Shown piece after piece: positions 8,730 through 9,150 of a stretch of 9,150 nucleotides of DNA (position 1 is its first letter; each line of letters starts with the position of its first letter). Position numbers and translations under genes: made by a program. This DNA is from Dehalococcoidia bacterium (GTDB taxonomy: Bacteria; Chloroflexota; Dehalococcoidia; UBA2979). The notes beneath the pieces are model-generated. The model had not been told where the DNA came from and made no database searches. It saw only the letters and a program-made list of their open reading frames with translations. The DNA is taken from contig JASLOV010000050.1 in assembly GCA_030745285.1 (NCBI GenBank), positions 1 through 9,150 on the forward strand, given 5' to 3'.

Positions 8730-9150
8730 CTAGTAGGCGACCGAGCCCTTGAAGTCGTCGATCGCCTTCTTCAGCGATTCCTCGGTGGACTCGTCCAGCT
8801 CGCCGCTGTCGGTGATGGCCTGCAGGACATCCGAGCCGCTGGCGCGCATGTGGTCGTGGAAGCCGCGCTCGAAGTCGGCGACCTTCTCCACGGGCACGTC
8901 GTCCATGTAGCCGTTCACGCCGGCATAGAGGATCGTGACCTGCTCTGCCAGGGAGAGCGGCTCGTACTGCGGCTGCTTCAGCACCTCCGTCAGGCGCTGG
9001 CCGCGCTCGAGCTGCTGTCTCGTCGCCGCGTCCAGGTCGTCGGTGCCGAACTGCGCAAAGGCCTGAAGCTCGCGGTACTGCGAAAGGTCGAGCCGCAGCG
9101 ACCCGGCCACACTGCGCATCGCCCTGGTCTGGGCGGCGCCGCCGACGCGC
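8730..9150 (-). CDS. atpA: F1 ATP synthase alpha subunit, C-terminal part (5' end outside the window)
   Basis: Alpha forms the F1 hexamer with beta and holds the non-catalytic nucleotide sites. Only the last 139 residues are here, entering the window as RVGGAAQTRAMRSVAG. This matches the conserved VGGxAQ...VAG segment at the start of the alpha C-terminal domain, followed by LRLDLSQYRELQAFAQFG. The remaining helical bundle ends in IDDFKGSVAY before a TAG stop. The P-loop and the arginine finger lie upstream, beyond 9150. The internal ATG at 9119 is not a start, because the family homology continues upstream of it to the edge. It is the first visible gene of the atpAGDC run. Confidence 0.95.
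   Translation of the reverse strand, partial: RVGGAAQTRAMRSVAGSLRLDLSQYRELQAFAQFGTDDLDAATRQQLERGQRLTEVLKQPQYEPLSLAEQVTILYAGVNGYMDDVPVEKVADFERGFHDHMRASGSDVLQAITDSGELDESTEESLKKAIDDFKGSVAY

Overview
This window is GC-rich bacterial chromosome made almost entirely of housekeeping genes. The organism looks like a high-GC bacterium with a peptidoglycan wall and MreB, respiring or at least F-type ATP synthase bearing. Chloroflexota (or a deep actinobacterial lineage) is my best guess, from the GC content, the protein style and the gene order, but no sequence here proves the phylum.

Layout. Positions 1-33 may hold the first codons of an unidentified minus-strand gene. A minus-strand OmpR/PhoB-type response regulator follows (148-864), then a 254-base non-coding stretch with short CGTCAGC repeats that probably holds its control region. 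A minus-strand alpha/beta hydrolase (1119-1913) lies divergent to a plus-strand VanZ-like membrane protein (2060-2464). Next is the redox repressor gene rex (2659-3300, plus), preceded by a near-palindromic site that closely resembles the known Rex operator, so rex is probably autoregulated by the NADH/NAD+ ratio.

The rest, from 9150 down to 3344, is one minus-strand block. In transcription order it is atpA (3' end only), atpG, atpD, atpC, then murA, then an mreB/mbl-type gene. It links the catalytic part of the F1 ATP synthase to the first committed step of peptidoglycan synthesis and to the cytoskeletal protein that guides wall growth. The order recalls the atp-murA(-mbl) neighbourhood of Bacillus and the atpC-murA proximity in mycobacteria. 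A strong GC hairpin between atpC and murA probably separates the ATP synthase transcript from the wall genes.

The most informative single observation is that MurA carries Asp instead of the usual catalytic Cys in its PGGx loop, which predicts intrinsic fosfomycin insensitivity. Other points are the Rex operator, an Arg in the phosphate-2 loop of MreB where Thr is usual, and tandem repeats upstream of the response regulator. I found no mobile element, CRISPR array, RNA gene or clearly new multi-gene system.
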